Of a stretch of DNA of 64,000 nucleotides, positions 59,601 to 64,000 are shown in pieces. Below the pieces are notes generated by a model. The model was not told the DNA's origin. It did no database searches and was given only the letters and a program-made list of their open reading frames with translations. Position 1 is the stretch's first letter, and every line of letters starts with the position of its first letter. Location of the stretch: positions 186,001-250,000 of the forward strand of contig JAXLVB010000001.1 in the NCBI GenBank assembly GCA_046329195.1. Reading direction: 5' to 3'. The position numbers and the translations under genes are program-made. Origin of the DNA: JAXLVB01 sp046329195. GTDB lineage: Bacteria > Bacteroidota > Bacteroidia > Cytophagales > Spirosomataceae.

Positions 59601-60518
59601 TTAAACCTGAAAATTATCGCTATAGCGATACGCTTCTATGAGTTTTTGTTCGCCTTCTTTCCCCGGAAACGCATTGCCATGTTCCATGCCCCAGATAAAG
59701 TCTTTTTTCTCGGCTTGGCAGCGTTTGTACACATGCTTAAAGATGTTCTGATAATTGATTTCGCCCGTGGTGGGTTCTTTACGGCCCGGATTGTCGCCAA
59801 TCTGGAAATAGCCGATTTCGCTCCAGCACCAATCAATATGTGGAATAACGCTACCTTCGTTTTTCTGCATGTGATAGACATCATACAGAATTTTACAGGC
59901 GGGGCTGTTGACACCTCGGCAGATTTCGTAGGTTTGGTCGGAGGTACGCAAAAACAAATCAGGCGTATCGCTGAGGGGTTCGAGCACCATCACGAGCCCA
60001 TGTGGAGCCAAAATATCTGCCCCACGACGCAAGGCATCAATCACATGACCTGTCTGAATCCCAATCGGGAGGTTACGGGCAAAGTCGCCGGGGACTACGG
60101 TCATCCATTTGGCATTACAGCGCTTGGCCACTTCGACGGCACGAGTACAACCTTTCAAAAAAATGTCAATGTACTCTTGCTTGCCAGCAGCCAACGTATT
60201 GGCACCATTGCCACCTTTGTCCACCACAAAAACTCCCATCGCCATGCCCAATTTGGCTAAAGTTTCACCGATTTTGCTTTGCATTTCGGGAGTTCTGCCC
60301 ATCATGCCGTTGTCCTCAAAAGCCCGAAAGCCTTGTTCGGCCATGAACTTGAGTTGGTCAATGATGTCGCTGCCAGCGGAGTTTTTGAACATACCATCGT
60401 GGGGCGCATAGTTCAATTTAAAAGATGCCGCCACTGCCGAAGCACTGTGATTTACTTCCAAAGCAGACAAGCCTGCTGTGCCTAAAAGAGCGTTTTTAAC
60501 AAAATTTCTACGTTGCAT
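59601..60518 (-). CDS. Hydroxypyruvate isomerase-family TIM-barrel protein, Tat-exported
   Basis: A 305-residue protein of the xylose-isomerase-like TIM barrel group. It starts with a twin-arginine signal (MQRRNFVKNALLGTAG). Motifs of the Hyi-type enzymes are seen: LEPLSDTPDLFL, KILYDVYHMQKNEGSVI and GYFQIGDNPGRKEPTTGEINY, with acidic and His residues for a metal. It may interconvert hydroxypyruvate/tartronate semialdehyde or epimerise a sugar, but export is unusual for such enzymes and suggests a periplasmic sugar substrate. It is upstream of the sialate esterase on the same strand. Confidence 0.85.
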   Translation of the reverse strand: MQRRNFVKNALLGTAGLSALEVNHSASAVAASFKLNYAPHDGMFKNSAGSDIIDQLKFMAEQGFRAFEDNGMMGRTPEMQSKIGETLAKLGMAMGVFVVDKGGNGANTLAAGKQEYIDIFLKGCTRAVEVAKRCNAKWMTVVPGDFARNLPIGIQTGHVIDALRRGADILAPHGLVMVLEPLSDTPDLFLRTSDQTYEICRGVNSPACKILYDVYHMQKNEGSVIPHIDWCWSEIGYFQIGDNPGRKEPTTGEINYQNIFKHVYKRCQAEKKDFIWGMEHGNAFPGKEGEQKLIEAYRYSDNFQV

Positions 60519-60630
60519 GATTAGGTTTAGAAAATGGTGTTTTTATCAACTTTAAACTATTCACGAGTTCGTTTTGGAATGGCAGAAACATGATTTCCTA
60601 ACCACAAAGCGGCAGTTAGTTAATCACTGC

Positions 60631-62355
60631 TTATGGCAGTAAACTTAATGGTTTTTGATTAAAAACGTGCCAATCGGCTTCAATCTTCGTGCGTAAGGCC
60701 TCAAGTTCTGGTGTGTACAGTTCTGGGAGGTTGAGCGTGGTGGCATCGGTTTTGAGTTCGTAGAGGTATTTGAGCAAGTTAAAACACATGGTTGCCTGTC
60801 CGCAAGCAATGAGTTTGTTCAGCATATTGCTGTCTTTATGATGCTGGTCAAACCACAATGTGGTATCCATTTTGCGAGTTTCTTCGGCCAAATCTTGGAG
60901 GGTTTTGCTAGGTGTCAACTGTTTTGCCAGCGTGGCTCCCAATCGGTCGTTGAGGCGAGGCAAGAGGTTGGGGCTATTTGCAAGCGACAAATCATGAATC
61001 AAGTTAGAAACACAGCGATTAGCATATTGATTGGCGTTTATGTTATGATAATGAGGGTCATCGTACATGTCAGCAAAATGGAGGCGACGCACATGGTTCA
61101 AGAACAAATCGCCAATCATCAACGAGGCCGATGACAAACGGCTTTTGATAACAGCCCCCAACACGCCAAACGGCATATTGACAAAAAATCCGCCGTACCG
61201 AACCATCATTTTGCCCCAAGTACCTTTGGGTTTGGCAGGTTGATGTGGAGGCTTGGGATCCGAAGGAATATCGGCAATGAAACGCCATACCAAAAAGAGC
61301 GTCAACAGCAACGCAACCGTCAGGGCAATGCCCCAGTTTTTGAAGCTGTTGAGTGTGTCGAAGCTAAGCTGTACGCCAAGCCCCAAGCCAATACCCACAA
61401 CCAGCAAAAGGGCGAGTACCAAAAATAGGGGTGTCTGAAAAAACAGCAGCTTATTTAACCAATTGATTTTGGGCGGCTTAGGAGGAAGATAGGGTTTGGT
61501 AAAAGAACTGTCCACATCGCAAACGATGATGGTATCAAAGGGTTGTAAATCGTCCTTGTTGTTTCGACGACGGTACTCATCGGCCAAAATCAAGCTACCT
61601 ACACCTTGGTTGTCGTCAATACCACCATCCATCAGGCCAAAGGCTTGGTGTTGGGCTTCGTATTGGTTCAAATATGCCGGTTTTTGCTCAAAATGCGCCC
61701 AAATCGCTGCCGAGTTAATGTGTTTGGTGGTGAAGTCATTGGGAAACACCATGGGTTCAAAACCACCCGGAAAGCACGACGACGACGCCATGATGTCGCC
61801 AAGTTGGAGGAGTAGCGAATGGTTGTCGCTGATGCGATTGTCAAAATTCAACCAATAGTTACCAATCTTGCGGTTGGGGCCTGTCTGAAACCGAAATGAC
61901 AAACCATTGGCAAAGTCGGTAGCATTGAAGCAAACTTCTTGAATATGAGGACTTTGTTTTTTGTTCCAATACGTACCAAACAAGGCATTTTCAAAGACCA
62001 ATTCGTCGTAAGCAATGGCAAAGGCATTGATAAGATTACGGTTTTTCTCGGGACGTTCTTTCCAAAAATGGTCTTCTTTCAGAATTTCAAATACCTTTTT
62101 GAGTAACGTTTCGCCGTCCATACACCTACACAAGTGTTGATAACAGTCGGCAAACGACTTACCTTGGTGATTGTACAAGCTATACAGCATCGCAGGCATT
62201 GTTCCGCCCGATGCCGATGACATAAACGACACATGCTTGAGCAGACCAAGCCGCTCCAGGTAGGCCATGGCTCCCAAACCAAAAGAAGCCGCCCGAAAAC
62301 CACCGCCCGAAATGGCAAGGGCAATGTTTGAAAGGGGATTAAACGAAGTACTCAT
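60631..62355 (-). CDS. Patatin-like phospholipase with two internal membrane helices
   Basis: A 574-residue protein. The patatin oxyanion motif GGGFRA is at residues 17-22, the nucleophile region is S47-A-S49-G-G (the first Gly of GxSxG is Ser here), and the catalytic Asp is in LMDGGIDDNQG near 242. Two hydrophobic helices follow (LFLVLALLLVVGIGLGLG near 310 and WGIALTVALLLTLFLVW near 340), unusual for this family. It would act as a lipid acyl hydrolase at a membrane. ATG 62355 gives the family-like N terminus; a frame to 62478 adds unmatched residues. Confidence 0.82.
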   Translation of the reverse strand: MSTSFNPLSNIALAISGGGFRAASFGLGAMAYLERLGLLKHVSFMSSASGGTMPAMLYSLYNHQGKSFADCYQHLCRCMDGETLLKKVFEILKEDHFWKERPEKNRNLINAFAIAYDELVFENALFGTYWNKKQSPHIQEVCFNATDFANGLSFRFQTGPNRKIGNYWLNFDNRISDNHSLLLQLGDIMASSSCFPGGFEPMVFPNDFTTKHINSAAIWAHFEQKPAYLNQYEAQHQAFGLMDGGIDDNQGVGSLILADEYRRRNNKDDLQPFDTIIVCDVDSSFTKPYLPPKPPKINWLNKLLFFQTPLFLVLALLLVVGIGLGLGVQLSFDTLNSFKNWGIALTVALLLTLFLVWRFIADIPSDPKPPHQPAKPKGTWGKMMVRYGGFFVNMPFGVLGAVIKSRLSSASLMIGDLFLNHVRRLHFADMYDDPHYHNINANQYANRCVSNLIHDLSLANSPNLLPRLNDRLGATLAKQLTPSKTLQDLAEETRKMDTTLWFDQHHKDSNMLNKLIACGQATMCFNLLKYLYELKTDATTLNLPELYTPELEALRTKIEADWHVFNQKPLSLLP

Positions 62356-62637
62356 ACCACAGAAAGGAAACAGATGATGAACAGATTGGATGGTAGAAAG
62401 GTAGGGATAAGCTCGAAATAATCCTATGAAAACCAGTAGGTTTTTACCAAACGGTAAGGAGGAAATGCGAAGAGTCACCGAAAGGATTACACCTTTGGTT
62501 GGGCTGCTTTTATACTTTTATCACCTCTGCGTGTTCAAGAAGTTTTTTACAAAGAAAGACGTAGGGCAAATGTATTGATTAGACCGAGTTACAAATGCTC
62601 GGCAATCTAAACAACAAACTTGCCCTACTGCTCCTCA

Positions 62638-64000
62638 TTACTTCTTCTTCAACGTAGCCAAATACTCCACTAAATCAGCGAGTTCTTGGGTGCTCATGTT
62701 GTCTTGTAAGCCCGTTGGCATCATCGAGTTGGGCAGTTGCTTCATGCTTTTGATGTCTTTGGTTTTTAGGTTTTGAGAGGTTCCTCCTGGGAATTTCATC
62801 AGTACGTCGGTTTCAGTTTTAGAGGCAATGATGCCCGTAAGCGAGGTGCCGTCTTTGAGAGTAACTTCCCAACCTTCGTAGCCAAAACTAATGCCAGCGT
62901 CGGGGTGGAGAATGGCCAAATACTGCCCTTCTTTAGAGAGTTTTGAGCCGATTTCAGAGAGTTTAGGGCCAAAATCAGTGCCTTCGCCATTGACTTGGTG
63001 ACAAACAGCACAGTTTTGTTGAAAGACCTGAATTCCGTTTTTAGGGTTACCTGTCATGGCTACCAACTCGGCCATTGGTGGCATCTTTTTGCCTGAAGAG
63101 GTCTGCGCCACGCCCAGATACGAAGCTGCCTCAGTTCTCACATTCCGTCGCCAAGCTTTGCTCACCCCTTCCACAGCTGCCGGAATCAACTCTTTGCTGA
63201 TTTTTCCTGCCTTCAGTAGTTCCAACACCCGGTTTTCGCCATCCCAGCTGCCCCCAATGGAGCGAGTTGCTTCGGCTCGTAGTATGGGTGAACGTTTCTT
63301 ATCAAGGATTATTTTTTCGAGCAAATTAATCGAAGGCTTGCTACCAATATTGCGTAACATACTCACCGCTTTGAGTGCCAAGGGTTCGTTTTTGCCGTTG
63401 ATGGCCGTCCAAACCAGTGACTCTCCACCCTGCTTGAGCAAAATAGCAGCAGCATCACGGCTTTCGTTCCACTTGTCGGTGGTGGTGGCGTACTCAAACA
63501 ACCGAGCGTTTTGCTCGGCGAGAAGGTACTTACTTGCCAAATCGAGGTATTCTTTGCCATTGGGCAAGGAGTTGAGCAAAGCCAAAAGGGCTTGCTTAGC
63601 CTCAGTGTTTGTTTTGACAAAATCGGCATCTAAATGACTCAACGCCAATTTGTTAATTTCGTTTTGTTGCGAATCGTTGCCTTTGAGCATGGCCAACAAC
63701 GCTTCGGATTTTACTTGTCCTTTGTTAAAATCAAATGCTCTGAAGTATCGAAGGCGCTGGTTCAAGGCCACGCCCGATTCAGTTGCCAGCGAGGCAAGCA
63801 GGGGGATAGCCTTGTCGGTACGAGCACGCCAGACGATGTCTCGGTTGGCTAAACCTTCGGTCGGCTTTTGAGTAAGAGTGAGCCAAGCGGCAAAAAAGGA
63901 GTCCCACTGGCTGTCGGCTCCAATACCAAGAGCCTCTAAATACCAACGGTCGGTGCCGTTGTGTTGGGCTGCCAACTTGGCCCACAGGGCAGGTGCTTCG
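62638..64000 (-). CDS. Pirellula/Verrucomicrobium-type heme-binding protein (TIGR02603-like), N terminus beyond window
   Basis: The C-terminal 453 residues of a large protein; the frame stays open to the window edge. HEAT-like repeats occupy most of the visible part (SLAELATESGVALNQRL-like helices, ILRAEATRSIGGSWDGE). The end holds a cytochrome c motif, NCAVCHQVNGEG, then FGPKLSEIGSKLS, a distal-strand region YEGWEVTLKDGTSLTGIIAS, and MMPTGLQDNMSTQELADLVEYL. This arrangement matches TIGR02603. The missing N terminus is likely a PQQ-type or PVC-type dehydrogenase domain. It may oxidise sugars, as suggested for the PSCyt operon at 6-12 kb. Confidence 0.85.
   Translation of the reverse strand, partial: EAPALWAKLAAQHNGTDRWYLEALGIGADSQWDSFFAAWLTLTQKPTEGLANRDIVWRARTDKAIPLLASLATESGVALNQRLRYFRAFDFNKGQVKSEALLAMLKGNDSQQNEINKLALSHLDADFVKTNTEAKQALLALLNSLPNGKEYLDLASKYLLAEQNARLFEYATTTDKWNESRDAAAILLKQGGESLVWTAINGKNEPLALKAVSMLRNIGSKPSINLLEKIILDKKRSPILRAEATRSIGGSWDGENRVLELLKAGKISKELIPAAVEGVSKAWRRNVRTEAASYLGVAQTSSGKKMPPMAELVAMTGNPKNGIQVFQQNCAVCHQVNGEGTDFGPKLSEIGSKLSKEGQYLAILHPDAGISFGYEGWEVTLKDGTSLTGIIASKTETDVLMKFPGGTSQNLKTKDIKSMKQLPNSMMPTGLQDNMSTQELADLVEYLATLKKK

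Noticed and set aside
1..64000. tRNA, rRNA, CRISPR arrays, insertion sequences, phage or integron features
   Set aside because: I looked on both strands for tRNA-like arms, spaced direct repeats and transposase motifs and saw none. Without a dedicated search, very divergent small RNAs could still be missed.

Overview
The window is a chromosomal segment of a Bacteroidota bacterium, most likely a Cytophagales member close to Spirosomataceae (Runella/Emticicia-like). The sequence supports this in several ways: an ExbB-ExbD-ExbD-TonB-PstS-like-TPR energy-transducer cluster, DUF2911, DUF5522 and DUF6794 proteins, Planctomycete-type cytochrome genes of the kind also found in Cytophagales, almost no Shine-Dalgarno sequences, and promoters of the Bacteroidota form (TTG, about 20 nt, then TAnnTTTG). 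I saw no rRNA, tRNA, CRISPR array, transposase, phage gene or replication origin.

Layout. 0-6 kb: end of an outer-membrane barrel protein, a copper-export pair (CopA plus a CopZ-like chaperone), then VanZ, DUF2200 and an NAD-dependent epimerase on the minus strand. 6-12.2 kb: a three-gene operon of DUF2231/cytochrome/LRR, PSCyt1-DUF1549-LamG-DUF1553, and DUF1501. 12.3-17.2 kb: minus-strand accessory genes, namely a proline-iminopeptidase-like lipoprotein, a small membrane protein, an unusual run of SnoaL/NTF2-fold genes with one truncated remnant, and an atypical SDR. Divergent from these is an ECF sigma factor overlapping a cytosolic cupin anti-sigma factor (17.5-18.7 kb).

18.7-33 kb: a diheme cytochrome, glnS, an EamA exporter, a beta-barrel protein, DoxX, a large membrane-TPR protein, an ABC ATPase, a DUF2911 protein, SGNH and SASA-type esterases and a PfkB sugar kinase. 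33-37 kb: rpmB, a 58-residue DUF5522 gene, ornithine aminotransferase (rocD) and serine dehydratase (sdaA), suggesting amino-acid catabolism. 37-43.6 kb: the Ton energy-transducer cluster. 43.6-54 kb: DoxX, penicillin acylase, a low-GC DUF6794 protein, an M1 peptidase, the Kup potassium transporter and a nucleotide-sugar epimerase. 54-64 kb: a carbohydrate region with GH29 alpha-L-fucosidase, a sodium/solute symporter, a GNAT enzyme, a sialate O-acetylesterase, a hydroxypyruvate-isomerase-like TIM barrel, a patatin and the C-terminal part of a Pirellula-type heme-binding protein.

Overall the genes suit an aerobic heterotroph that degrades polymers and glycans at the cell surface: secreted hydrolases, peptidases and esterases, TonB-driven uptake, sugar and amino-acid catabolism, and several periplasmic c-type cytochrome proteins. 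The parts least explained by known families are the NTF2-fold array beside the sigma/cupin pair, the dispersed hairpin repeats (4.6, 19.8, 29.1, 57.5 and 59.5 kb), and the structured leaders in front of kup and the fucosidase gene.
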